Shown: positions 1 through 7,984 of the stretch, one piece after another
How positions within the stretch are numbered: position 1 is the stretch's first letter
Layout: each line of letters opens with the position of its first letter
Assembly (NCBI RefSeq): GCF_038039215.1
Contig: NZ_JBBPCL010000001.1
Span: forward strand, 2,108,001-2,172,000
Source of the DNA: Pseudonocardia sp. T1-2H
Lineage (GTDB): Bacteria; Actinomycetota; Actinomycetes; Mycobacteriales; Pseudonocardiaceae
Direction of reading: 5' to 3'
DNA length: 64,000 nt
Notes under the pieces: generated by a model
Told to the model about the DNA's origin: nothing
Databases searched by the model: none
Seen by the model: only the letters and a program-made list of their open reading frames with translations
Position numbers and translations under genes: made by a program

Positions 1-509
1 GGGGATCCCATGTTGACGATGGAGCCGTAGAAGGCGCGCCGGCCGGCCGGGGCGTACTCCATGGCCATGATCTGTGCGGCGCTGGACTCGCCCCCGAGGC
101 TGAAGCCCTGCACGATGCGGAGGAGGACGAGCAGGACCGGAGCCCAGATCCCCCAGCTGCCGTAGCCGGGAAGCAGGCCGATGCCGAGCGAGGAGAAGCC
201 CATCGCGATGATCGCGGTGAGCATGGTGCGCTGGCGGCCGATCCGGTCGCCCAGGTTCGCGAAGAACGCCGCGCCCAGGGGCCGGGCACCGAGCCCGACA
301 CCGAAGGCGGCGAAGGCCGCGAGCACACCGGTGGTCGGATCCAGTGCGGGGAAGAACAGCTTCGGGAACACGATCGCGGAGACCGTGCCGTAGAGCGCGA
401 AGTCGAACCACTCCAGGGAGGTTCCGGAGGCGGCGCCCGCGAGGACCTTGCGCATCTCGCGGGGTGTGGGGGTCGCGACGGCAGAACCGCCGGAGTCCGA
501 GCTCGGCAT
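1..509 (-). CDS. MFS transporter, MHS (metabolite:H+ symporter) type, C-terminus cut by window edge
   Basis: The first ~169 residues are present; the rest lies off the window. The chain starts with a polar tail, then W-F-D-F-A-L-Y-G in helix 1, the cytoplasmic loop G-D-R-I-G-R-Q-R after helix 2, and L-L-R-I-V-Q-G-F-S-L-G-G-E in helix 4. These are hallmarks of the ShiA/KgtP/ProP-like MHS branch, which takes up shikimate, organic acids and similar solutes with protons. The ATG is preceded by AAGGA at good spacing. It is the third gene of an AroQ-like/SDR/transporter operon, which suggests uptake of the substrate those enzymes process. Family is secure; substrate is inferred. Confidence 0.85.
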   Translation of the reverse strand, partial: MPSSDSGGSAVATPTPREMRKVLAGAASGTSLEWFDFALYGTVSAIVFPKLFFPALDPTTGVLAAFAAFGVGLGARPLGAAFFANLGDRIGRQRTMLTAIIAMGFSSLGIGLLPGYGSWGIWAPVLLVLLRIVQGFSLGGESSAAQIMAMEYAPAGRRAFYGSIVNMGS

Positions 510-547
510 GGCGACGTCCTTGTCGGGAGAGGGAGGGTAGCGGTCGA

Positions 548-1309
548 TCAGGAGGTCGCGCGTCCGCCGCTGAGGTCGAAGCACTGCGCGGTGGAGTAGC
601 TGGCCTCGGCGGAGAGGAGCCAGCAGATCAACGCGGCGGCCTCCCCGGTCGTGGCTGGACGGCCCATCGGGACGCGGCGGAGCCGGTCGGCGTTGTGCTC
701 GGGCCCGAGCCGGTAGAACAGCTCGGTACCGACGGGGCCGGGCGCAACCGCGTTGGCGGTGACACCGGTGGTCGCGAGTTCCTTGCCCACGCTCTTGACC
801 AGGGCGACCAGCCCGGCTTTGGAGGCGGCGTAGGCGTGTTCCTCGACGTTGGCCTCCTTGGCGGCGATGGAGGCGAGCGCGACGATCCGGCCCCATCCTC
901 GGCCTCGCAGCTCCGGGACCATGCTCTTGATGCCCAGGAAACAACCGGTGAGGTTGACGTCGAGCACGCGCTGCCAGTCGGCGAGCTCGAGCTCGGCAGT
1001 CGGCACCAGAGGCTGCGAGATGCCGTGGCACAGCGCGAGGCCGTCGGCGGCGCCGATGTCGACGGCCTGCTTCACCGTGGCGGCCCAGCCCTCTGCATCG
1101 CCGACGTCGAGGACGGTGCGGGTCACGCGGTCGGTGTCCGGCTCGGAGCTGGGTACGGCGTCGGTGGCCAGGACGGTGGCGCCCTCTGCGGCGAGGCGAT
1201 CGACGACTGCGCGGCCGATGCCGCCGACGGCACCGGTGACGACGAACCCGCGGCCCGCGAAGCGGCCCGGCCAGAAGGTCTGCCCGGACGGCTCAGACAC
1301 GGGCGGCAT
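548..1309 (-). CDS. SDR-family NAD(P)-dependent oxidoreductase
   Basis: A 253-residue classical short-chain dehydrogenase. The N-terminal cofactor site reads T-G-A-V-G-G-I-G (about residues 25-32), followed by an LDVGD adenine-site motif, a catalytic Ser in ALASIAAKE and Y-A-A-S-K (Tyr and Lys near residues 160-164), then N-A-V-A-P-G-P-V. These give the full N-S-Y-K set. It starts inside the end of the upstream AroQ-like gene (17-base overlap) and runs towards the MHS transporter gene, so the three are probably one transcript. The likely role is oxidation or reduction of a hydroxyl on the imported ring or sugar substrate. The substrate cannot be read from the sequence. Confidence 0.88.
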   Translation of the reverse strand: MPPVSEPSGQTFWPGRFAGRGFVVTGAVGGIGRAVVDRLAAEGATVLATDAVPSSEPDTDRVTRTVLDVGDAEGWAATVKQAVDIGAADGLALCHGISQPLVPTAELELADWQRVLDVNLTGCFLGIKSMVPELRGRGWGRIVALASIAAKEANVEEHAYAASKAGLVALVKSVGKELATTGVTANAVAPGPVGTELFYRLGPEHNADRLRRVPMGRPATTGEAAALICWLLSAEASYSTAQCFDLSGGRATS

Positions 1310-1739
1310 CCTCGATGTGCTCGCACAGGCTGCGCAGGGCGATGGGGTACCCCTTCGCGCGCAGGCCGGCGATGTAGACGGAGGCCAGCGGCGCGAACAT
1401 GTCAGGGTGCGCCTGCCGCTCGTAGCGGAAGATCGCTGACATGTGCACGACGGCGATGGGCAGGTCCGAGTCGGCGAGCGCGTCGTAAAGGGAGCGGCCG
1501 TACGGGGTCAGACCGGCCGGATTGATCACGATGCCGTCGACCTCGTCCTGACAGGTGCGCAGCCAGTCGATCAGCGCGCCTTCGTGGTTGGACTGGTACT
1601 GCGTCACCTCGACGCCGAGGTCCGTGGCGGTCTTCTCGATGTCCTCGGTGATGTCCGCGAGGGTGCGGGTGCCGTACTTGTCCGGCCGCCGCTTGCCCAA
1701 CCGGTCGAGGTTGGGGCCTTGCAGAACTGCGATCTTCAC
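1293..1739 (-). CDS. AroQ-like (type II 3-dehydroquinate dehydratase fold) protein, altered active site
   Basis: 148 residues, the usual length of type II dehydroquinases. The N-terminal G-P-N-L-D-R-L-G loop, R18, the catalytic Tyr22 (in DKYG), the QSNHEG motif, Asn73 and His99 are kept. Compared by eye with the M. tuberculosis enzyme, the Glu of the E-V-H motif is Val97, the His of the T-H-T-S segment is Pro79, and the Arg of A-L-R-D is Tyr. A strictly canonical dehydroquinase is therefore unlikely; a related dehydration or isomerisation in a catabolic route is more plausible. GTG start behind GAGGA. First gene of the operon, divergent from the LacI gene and next to its operators. Confidence 0.85.
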   Translation of the reverse strand: MKIAVLQGPNLDRLGKRRPDKYGTRTLADITEDIEKTATDLGVEVTQYQSNHEGALIDWLRTCQDEVDGIVINPAGLTPYGRSLYDALADSDLPIAVVHMSAIFRYERQAHPDMFAPLASVYIAGLRAKGYPIALRSLCEHIEDAARV

Positions 1740-1777
1740 GCTGGTCGTCCTCGTCGTCGGGAGCGGCTGGGGGCTTG

Positions 1778-1813
1778 GACTACGTAGTCATCGGAGTATG
1801 ACTGCGTAGTCAT
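1778..1813. promoter_or_regulatory. Tandem palindromic operators, probably for the LacI regulator
   Basis: Two copies of one palindrome lie between the divergent AroQ-like and LacI genes. The first is GACTACGTAGTC (1778-1789), a perfect 12-base palindrome. The second is ATGACTGCGTAGTCAT (1798-1813), whose arms pair except at the central step. Their centres are 22 bases apart, two helical turns, so two dimers could sit on one face of the helix. Even-centred palindromes with a central CG are typical of LacI-family sites. Assignment to the adjacent LacI protein is inference from position. Confidence 0.7.
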
Positions 1814-1897
1814 TTCGGTGCAAGGGGCGCGGAGCCGGTCTCTTCGAGTCAACGGGGCGCCTACTATCCGTCAGGAGCACGACGCGGACGGAGAGCG

Positions 1898-2896
1898 ATG
1901 ACGAGCACTGGTTGGGACGTTGCGCGGGAGGCGGGCGTCTCCCAGACGACGGTCTCCCGCACCTTCCGCGGCGATCCGCGGGTCGCCCCGAAGACCCGCG
2001 AGCTCGTTCTCGAGGTGGCATCCAGGCTCGGCTACACGCCCGACCCGATCGCGCGCGGTCTCGTGACCCGCCGTTCCGGGGTCGTGGCAGTGGTCGTCGC
2101 CGACATCACCAACCCGATCTACCCGGCGCTGATCACGACCCTGCACGAGCAACTCCGCACGCGAGAGCTGCGGATGATGCTGTTCAAGGAGCGTGACGAC
2201 GGCGCGAGCCCCCACGACGTGCTCGATCTCGCGACGAGCGCGGTCGACGGCATCGTCTTCGCCTCGGCCACCGTCGAGTCCGAGGTCGTCGCGCGGTTCG
2301 CCCATCGCGTGCCCGCAGTGCTGATCAGCCGCGACGCGCCGGGAGTCGAGCTGGACAAGGTCCTGCCCGACGACGACGGCGGATGCCGCGCAGTCGCCCG
2401 ACACCTGGTCGAGTTGGGCCACAGGAGGATCGGCATGATCGCCGGCTCCCGGTACACCTCCAGCGGGCGTGGGCGTGTCGATCTCTTCCGTGCAGCCCTG
2501 GACCGGTTGGGTGTCGGTCTGGACGACGAGCTGATCCGACGCGGTGACTCCACCTACGACAGCGGCGCAGGCTGCATGAACGAACTGCTCGACCACTCCG
2601 AGCGGCCGACAGCGATCTTCTGTGCGAGCGACACGATGGCGATCACGGCGATGGACGTCGCCCTCCGGCGAGGTGTGCGGATCCCCGACGACGTCTCGCT
2701 CGTGGGCTTCGACGACATTCCGGCGTCCGGCTGGGCCATGATCGATCTGACGACCGTGCGGCAGCCCTTCGAGGCGATGGCCCGTGACGCGCTGGACCTG
2801 CTGGCCAAGCGGATGGCGGGGGAGGGCGGGCCTCCCCAGCTTCATCGCCATGGCGTCGAGCTCGTCCCTCGAGGGACGACCGGGAAGGTCGAATAG
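1898..2896 (+). CDS. LacI-family transcriptional regulator
   Basis: 332 residues. The helix-turn-helix and hinge fill the first ~60 residues (D-V-A-R-E-A-G-V-S-Q-T-T-V-S-R, then L-G-Y-T-P-D-P-I-A-R-G-L). A periplasmic-binding-protein-like effector domain follows, with V-V-V-A-D-I-T-N-P-I-Y, the GHRRIGMI segment and V-G-F-D-D-I-P near the C-terminus. It lies between two convergent or divergent operons that both carry AroQ-like and transporter genes, and tandem palindromes sit in its promoter region. It probably represses the 1739->1 operon, perhaps also the 5971->2992 one. The effector is unknown, likely a carbohydrate-like pathway substrate. Confidence 0.93.
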   Translation: MTSTGWDVAREAGVSQTTVSRTFRGDPRVAPKTRELVLEVASRLGYTPDPIARGLVTRRSGVVAVVVADITNPIYPALITTLHEQLRTRELRMMLFKERDDGASPHDVLDLATSAVDGIVFASATVESEVVARFAHRVPAVLISRDAPGVELDKVLPDDDGGCRAVARHLVELGHRRIGMIAGSRYTSSGRGRVDLFRAALDRLGVGLDDELIRRGDSTYDSGAGCMNELLDHSERPTAIFCASDTMAITAMDVALRRGVRIPDDVSLVGFDDIPASGWAMIDLTTVRQPFEAMARDALDLLAKRMAGEGGPPQLHRHGVELVPRGTTGKVE

Positions 2897-2991
2897 CGCA
2901 CCCTCGTCGTGGGTCGACGATGTGTGCCGAACGGCCTCGCCACCTCTGCAGTGAGCTCACCGGACGCCGGACCGGCGAGGGTTCGCCCTCG

Positions 2992-4068
2992 CTACGCCAG
3001 GATCCGGTCGGTGTCCGCCGCGTGCGAGACCGCGATGCTCTGGGGCGTGGCTCGGGTCCGGGTGCGTGCAGCGGACTGGGCGGCCTCCACCGCGGCCAGG
3101 GAGCGCCCGGCATCGGCGACGGAGACGATCGGTGCCTCCTGATGCCGAGCGACCCCGATGAAGTGCTGGAGCTGGTTCTGCAGCGAGCCCCCTCGCGGGC
3201 GGGTGAGGTAGTCGGAGGTGAGGGGGGCACGCCAGTCGGCCTGCCCCGGATAGGTCCAGCGCTGCAGTTTCGGGACGGTGAGCGACCCGTGGGTGCCGGC
3301 GATGAAGTAGCTGGGCTGATCGGGCTGTTCGGCGAACTGCGGGTCGTCGCCGGCGTTCTGGTCCCAGCCCCACGGAGCGGTGACGGCGTCGGACCCGGTG
3401 AGGGTGCCGATCGCGCCGGACTCGAACTCCAGCAGCAGGCCGGCCGTGTCCTCGACCTCGAACCCGCGAACCGCGTTGCTGGTCACGGCCTGGATGGCCG
3501 TGATCTCACCGCAGAGGTGCCGGAGCACGTCGAGGTCGTGGACGAGGTTGATCAGCAGGACCCCGGCTCCGGGGCGGCGTCGCCAGCCGTCGAAGTACTC
3601 GTCCTGTTTCCGGGTCAGCCACAGCGCGGTGATCGCCACGACCCGCCCCAGGGAGCCGGAGCCGATCGCGTGGTGGGCCTGCTGGATCAGCGGGTGGTGG
3701 CGGCGGTGGTGGCCGACCAGCACGGGCACGCCCGACCGGTCCACGGCGTCGGCGAGCCTGCGCACCTCGGCGATGTCGATCCCGACGGGCTTCTCCAGCA
3801 GCGCCGGGACACCGGCGGACAGGACGTCCAGGGTGGTGGGGACGTGCTGGTCGTTCGGGTTGGCGATGATCACCGCGTCGACGCCCCCGTGCTCGAGGAG
3901 CGCGGCGTGGCTGTCGTGCAGCCGCGCCCCCGTCTCGGCGGCGAGGGTCGTGTCGACCGGGTCGGCGATCGCGACGAGCTCGGCGCCGGGGTTCGCGGCG
4001 ATGGCGATCGCGTGGCTGCGGCCCATGCGGCCGGCCCCGATGAGCCCGATGCGCAGAGGTGTGGGCAC
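2992..4068 (-). CDS. Gfo/Idh/MocA-family oxidoreductase
   Basis: 358 residues. The Rossmann motif G-L-I-G-A-G-R-M-G-R lies at residues 8-17, the catalytic Lys in A-L-L-E-K-P-V near residue 97, and H-D-L-D in the C-terminal alpha/beta domain; all are diagnostic of inositol-dehydrogenase-type enzymes acting on cyclitols or sugars with NAD(P). The GTG at 4068 was chosen because AAAGGA precedes it at seven bases; reading further upstream gives arginine-rich non-native sequence. It is the last gene of the MHS/AroQ-like/oxidoreductase operon and converges on the LacI gene. The family is firm; the substrate (inositol, quinate-like or sugar) is open. Confidence 0.9.
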   Translation of the reverse strand: MPTPLRIGLIGAGRMGRSHAIAIAANPGAELVAIADPVDTTLAAETGARLHDSHAALLEHGGVDAVIIANPNDQHVPTTLDVLSAGVPALLEKPVGIDIAEVRRLADAVDRSGVPVLVGHHRRHHPLIQQAHHAIGSGSLGRVVAITALWLTRKQDEYFDGWRRRPGAGVLLINLVHDLDVLRHLCGEITAIQAVTSNAVRGFEVEDTAGLLLEFESGAIGTLTGSDAVTAPWGWDQNAGDDPQFAEQPDQPSYFIAGTHGSLTVPKLQRWTYPGQADWRAPLTSDYLTRPRGGSLQNQLQHFIGVARHQEAPIVSVADAGRSLAAVEAAQSAARTRTRATPQSIAVSHAADTDRILA

Positions 4069-4118
4069 GGCGTGTCCTTTCCGTGGATGCCGATCTGAGG
4101 TACCTGGAGCGTGCGGCC

Positions 4119-4577
4119 TCAGCCGGCGGGCGTCGCTTCGTCGATCTTGTGGAAGATCGCTTCGAGTGCGTAGGAGTAGCCGCGCCAGCCGGCTCCGGTG
4201 ATGTAGACGGCGGCGGTGCTGGCGAAGATGTCGTCGCGTTCCTTGCCGTCGATGGCGTGGTACTGCGAGATGTGCACGACGGCGAAGGGGTAACCGGGAT
4301 CCCGGACGGCGTCGAGCAAGGAGTAGCCGGCAGCGGTGAGGCCGGCGGGGTTGATGACGATCCCGTCGAACTCGTGCTGGTGTTCGTGGATCCAGTCGAT
4401 GAGCGCGTACTCGGCGTTGGACTGGAAATGCATGGCCTGGACGCCGAGCCGGGCTGCGGCTTCGTCGACGTGCTTGGTGATGTCGGCCAGGGTCGTGGTG
4501 CCGTACTTGTCGGGGCGCCGGACACCGAGCCGGTTGAGGTTCGGGCCGTGCAGGACCGCGATGCGCATCTCGGTCAC
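4119..4577 (-). CDS. Second AroQ-like protein, altered active site
   Basis: 152 residues, clearly paralogous to the 1293-1739 protein (shared R-R-P-D-K-Y-G-T, I-V-I-N-P-A-G-L and A-V-V-H). It keeps the mobile-loop Arg, Tyr25, Asn77 and His102 of type II dehydroquinase. The Glu of E-V-H is replaced by Val100 and the His of T-H-T-S by Ala82, the same positions changed in the other copy. Having two copies with the same losses, each beside its own oxidoreductase and MHS transporter, argues for a dedicated catabolic subfamily rather than decay. It sits 35 bases after the transporter gene and 50 bases before the Gfo/Idh gene. Confidence 0.85.
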   Translation of the reverse strand: MTEMRIAVLHGPNLNRLGVRRPDKYGTTTLADITKHVDEAAARLGVQAMHFQSNAEYALIDWIHEHQHEFDGIVINPAGLTAAGYSLLDAVRDPGYPFAVVHISQYHAIDGKERDDIFASTAAVYITGAGWRGYSYALEAIFHKIDEATPAG

Positions 4578-4612
4578 CTTTCGTCGAGGGAGTCGTGGTT
4601 CGTCTGCGCCGG

Positions 4613-5971
4613 TCAGGCGGGAATCCGGGCGCTCTCATCCTTCGGGGTCCGCACGCCGAGAAGGGCCATCGGGGTGCGGAAGGTCTCGCGCATCCCCAGG
4701 GTGGCGGCCGCGGAGACGGCGCAGCAGGCCAGGACGAGGAGCGCGACCGGGAGCCAGCCGCCGGTGCCTTCGCCGGCGACGGCGGCGGCGAGGGTGGGCA
4801 TGAACCCGGAGAGCGCGAACCCGATCTGGGTGCCGATGGCCATGCCGGAGAGCCGGACCCTGGTCGGGAGCTGCTCGCCGTAGAGGGCGGGGAAGACCCC
4901 GTTCTGGGCGTGGTAGACCACGCCGGACATCAGGATGCCGAAGACGAAGAACAACGCGACCACGCCGGTGGAGAGCGACCACAGGTAGGCGAACATCAGG
5001 CCGGCGCTGCCGAGGACGCCGAAGAGGTACACGGGCTTGCGGCCGACCCGGTCGGCGAGCCTGGCCCACCCGGTGATGGAGAAGAGCGCGACGAACGCGG
5101 CGGCGACCGTCAGCCACAGCATGGTCGAGCGGGGGACGCCGACGGTGCCGGTGGCGAAGGACAGCGCATAGACACCGAAGATCGTGGAGACGGTGGAGAC
5201 CAGCGAGCTGAGCGCGATGCGGAGGACATCGGCCCAGTGCTCGCGGAAGAGTACGGCCAGGGGAAGCTTCTCGACCTCGTCCTTCGCGGCTTCTTCCTCG
5301 AAGACCGGGGTCTCGGTCAGCGATCGACGGATGACCAGCCCGGCCGCCACGACGACGGCGCTCAGCCAGAACGGGACGCGCCATCCCCAGGACAGCAGGG
5401 CCTCGTCCGGCAGTGCGGCCACCGGGATGAAGACACCGCTGGAGAGGATGAGGCCCAGCTGGGTGCCGCTGAGGGTGAAGCTGGTGAAGAAGGACCGCTG
5501 GTGGTCCGGGGCGTGTTCGAGCGTCATGGAGTTCGCGCCGGCCTGCTCGCCCGACGCGGAGAACCCCTGCAGCAGCCGCAGCACGACCAGCAGGATCGGG
5601 GCCCACACGCCGATCGAGGCGTAGGTGGGCAGGCAGCCGACCAGGAACGTCGAGACGCCCATGAGGAGCAGCGTGAAGATGAGGATCTTCTTGCGGCCGT
5701 AGCGGTCGCCGAAGTGCCCGAGCACGAACGCCCCGACCGGCCGGGCGACGTAGCCGACACCGAAGGTGGCCAGGGCCAACAGGGTCCCTGTGGCCGCGCT
5801 GCTGGTGGGGAAGAAGACCTTGTTGAACACGAGCGCCGCAGCGGTGCCGTAGATGTAGAAGTCGTAGTACTCGAGGGCACTGCCCACGAAGGCGGCCACG
5901 GCGGCCCGCCTGGGGCGCTTCCGGCCTGCCGTCGGACCGTCCGAAGGGGCGGCGACGAAGGAGTCGGTCAT
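4613..5971 (-). CDS. MFS transporter, MHS type
   Basis: 452 residues from the ATG at 5971, which has GGGAG five bases upstream; an in-frame GTG at 5998 is the alternative. About twelve hydrophobic segments. Signature pieces are Y-Y-D-F-Y-I-Y-G-T in helix 1, G-D-R-Y-G-R-K-K in the 2-3 loop, L-L-Q-G-F-S-A-S-G-E-Q-A-G in helix 4, and a second A-D-R-V-G-R-K-P repeat in the C-terminal half. This matches proton symporters for shikimate, dicarboxylates and related acids. It is the first gene of the operon with the second AroQ-like protein and the Gfo/Idh oxidoreductase, divergent from the IclR gene. Confidence 0.9.
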   Translation of the reverse strand: MTDSFVAAPSDGPTAGRKRPRRAAVAAFVGSALEYYDFYIYGTAAALVFNKVFFPTSSAATGTLLALATFGVGYVARPVGAFVLGHFGDRYGRKKILIFTLLLMGVSTFLVGCLPTYASIGVWAPILLVVLRLLQGFSASGEQAGANSMTLEHAPDHQRSFFTSFTLSGTQLGLILSSGVFIPVAALPDEALLSWGWRVPFWLSAVVVAAGLVIRRSLTETPVFEEEAAKDEVEKLPLAVLFREHWADVLRIALSSLVSTVSTIFGVYALSFATGTVGVPRSTMLWLTVAAAFVALFSITGWARLADRVGRKPVYLFGVLGSAGLMFAYLWSLSTGVVALFFVFGILMSGVVYHAQNGVFPALYGEQLPTRVRLSGMAIGTQIGFALSGFMPTLAAAVAGEGTGGWLPVALLVLACCAVSAAATLGMRETFRTPMALLGVRTPKDESARIPA

Positions 5972-6091
5972 CAGTTCTCCCGGAGCGTCTTCGCTCACGA
6001 GGCCGTCGCATCACGGCGTCCTCGGTGCGTATGCGGTGAGTGGGTGTCGACGGACGGCCGGTCCAGCGACGCGACGGACGCTAACACGATT

Positions 6092-6106
6092 TGGAATGCT
6101 GTTCCA
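6092..6106. promoter_or_regulatory. IclR-type operator palindrome
   Basis: TGGAA-N5-TTCCA is a perfect interrupted palindrome between the divergent MHS transporter and IclR genes. Its shape (TGGAA/TTCCA arms, odd spacer) is that of IclR-family sites. It probably serves the adjacent IclR protein and could control both directions. No experiment supports this; it rests on motif and position. Confidence 0.65.
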
Positions 6107-6198
6107 TAGTGGAAGTCCGTTCAGATCTTCCGTTACGGTGGGTACGACCTCGACGCCGCCGCGCTCGAGCAGGTTCCGCACCCGAGGAGGGGTTGGCC

Positions 6199-6979
6199 GT
6201 GAGCAGTGCGCTGGTACGCGGGATGGCCGTGGTCGAGACGCTGGCCGGACGGGTCGGGGGTCTCGCGTTGTCGGAGATCGCGGACTCCCTGGGCATCCCG
6301 CGAAGTGCGACCCACCGGCTGCTCGCCGATCTCGCCGGTGGCGGCTACGTGCGCCAGGACGCCGAGTCGGGCAACTACATGCTCACGCTGAGGTTCGTCG
6401 CGCTCGGTCTCAAACACCTGGCCGCCAACGACCTCGCCCAGCTGGCCAAGCCCGTCCTCGAGCAGCTCGCCGAGACGCCCGGAGAGCTGGTCCGGCTGAG
6501 CCTGGTCGACGGCACCGACCTGGTCTGGGTCTCGAAGTTCCAGGGGAGCTCGCTCGGGCCTGCGCTACGACCCCGACACCGGATCCACTGTGCGGCTGAG
6601 CTGCTCGGCCAGCGGTCACGCGTGGCTCGCCGATCTGCCCGAGGACGAGGCCCTCTCGATGATCTACCGGCAGGGCATCGGCAGCCTCGAGGAGTACGGG
6701 CCGGCGGCTCCGCAGGAGCTCGACGACATCCGTGAGCGGCTGCGAACGACCCGCGAGCGTGGTTACGCCACCGTCCACGACACCTTCGAGGCGGGCACCT
6801 CCGCCATGGCGGTCGCGGTGCGTGCCGACCAGGGAGCCGTCGTCGGCGTGATCAGCATCGCCGGTCCGTCCGTCCGGCTCACACCTGAGCGCATGTCCGA
6901 GTTCGCGCCCGAACTCCAGGCCGCCGCCGAGGACCTGTCCGGTCTGAGCCTGCCGGACCACCGGCCGGTCCCGGCCTGA
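6199..6979 (+). pseudogene. IclR-family transcriptional regulator, single-base frameshift
   Basis: Joined across one extra base it gives 259 residues, normal for IclR. The N-terminal winged helix (A-L-S-E-I-A-D-S-L-G-I-P-R-S-A-T-H-R) runs in one frame to V-S-K-F-Q-G-S-S. The effector domain continues in another frame from G-L-R-Y-D-P-D-T-G-S to the stop at 6979. Removing one C near 6553 (TCG-C-TCG) restores a continuous reading frame. The GTG at 6199 is preceded by GAGGAGGGG. It is divergent from the transporter operon and 45 bases upstream of the TIM-barrel gene. Either a recent inactivation or a sequencing error; the clean codon usage on both sides favours a recent or artefactual event. Confidence 0.85.
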
Positions 6980-7024
6980 GCCTCACTCCCACTTCCAAAG
7001 ACCGACCGTACGACCGGGAGCCTC

Positions 7025-7879
7025 ATGAAGACCGCCATCGATTCCTACTGCTACCACCGCTACTTCGGCGAGATCTATCCCGGTCTGGAGGAGGCCCCGG
7101 CCGCGCGGATGAGCGTGGAGGACTTCATCGACCGCGCCGCCGGTCACCAGGTGGAAGGCATCAGCATCGAGCACTTCGCCCTGGACGACGCCTCCCCGGT
7201 GCACCTCGACCAGCTCCGCACTCGCATCGACGGGTACGGCATGGAGCTGGTCTGGGCCTGGGGGCACCCCGACGGCCTCGGCTCCGGTACCCGCCCTGAC
7301 GCGCTGCCCGATCTGGTCGCGAACCTCGACGTTGCCCGGCGGCTCGGCGCCCGCGTGATGCGGATCTGCGCCGGCGGGCGCCGGACCCGCCCCGACAGCT
7401 GGCGTGAGCACCGCCGGAACCTGCTTCCCCTGCTGCGCGAAGCCACCGCGGAGGCCGAGCGCCGCGGGGTCGTCCTCGCGATGGAGAACCATGCCGACCT
7501 GCTCGCGCACGAGGCCGTCGAACTCGTGGAGGCGGTGGACAGCCCCGCTCTGGGCCTCTGCCTCGACACGGGGAACAACCTGCGGATGCTCGAGGACGTC
7601 ATGCCCGCCATCGAGCTGCTCGCCCCCTACGCCAGAGCCGTGCACCTCAAGGACATCGCCGCATATCAGGGCGATCCGCACACGTTCGGGTTCTGGCCGA
7701 GTGTCGAGACCGGAACCGGCCTGATCGACGTTCCCCGTGCTCTCCGCGCCCTGGACGCCGCCGGCTACACCGGGCTCCTCGCGGTCGAGATCGACTACCT
7801 GATGCCCGGCACGGGGAGCGAGGACGAGGTCCTCCGGCGCAGCCTCGACTATCTCACCAAGACCCTCGCCGGCCTCTGA
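7025..7879 (+). CDS. Sugar phosphate isomerase/epimerase (xylose-isomerase-like TIM barrel)
   Basis: 284 residues of the AP-endonuclease-2/IolE/3-dehydroshikimate-dehydratase superfamily. The four expected metal ligands are visible: Glu154 (A-M-E-N-H), Asp181 (L-D-T-G-N), His207 (H-L-K-D) and Glu255 (V-E-I-D). It follows the IclR gene by 45 bases. Members of this fold include sugar epimerases and AsbF/QuiC-type 3-dehydroshikimate dehydratases. Given the AroQ-like and oxidoreductase genes nearby, a dehydratase or epimerase step on the same ring or sugar is plausible. The sequence alone does not separate these choices. Confidence 0.85.
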   Translation: MKTAIDSYCYHRYFGEIYPGLEEAPAARMSVEDFIDRAAGHQVEGISIEHFALDDASPVHLDQLRTRIDGYGMELVWAWGHPDGLGSGTRPDALPDLVANLDVARRLGARVMRICAGGRRTRPDSWREHRRNLLPLLREATAEAERRGVVLAMENHADLLAHEAVELVEAVDSPALGLCLDTGNNLRMLEDVMPAIELLAPYARAVHLKDIAAYQGDPHTFGFWPSVETGTGLIDVPRALRALDAAGYTGLLAVEIDYLMPGTGSEDEVLRRSLDYLTKTLAGL

Positions 7880-7984
7880 GACCGAGTAGACGCCGCCCGC
7901 CGTGACGCACGGCGACCACCCGGCTACCGGACGCCGCGCCCCTCCTGTGAAGATTCGGGCGTTCGGCGAACGAGAGGGACAGCG

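Noticed and set aside
344..1525. Long open frame opposite the SDR and AroQ-like genes
   Set aside because: Arginine- and glycine-rich composition with no family motifs; it is a shadow of the minus-strand genes in high-G+C DNA.
2904..2920. TCGTCG-N5-CGACGA hairpin between convergent LacI and Gfo/Idh genes as a terminator
   Set aside because: Only six base pairs in very G+C-rich DNA; too weak to call.
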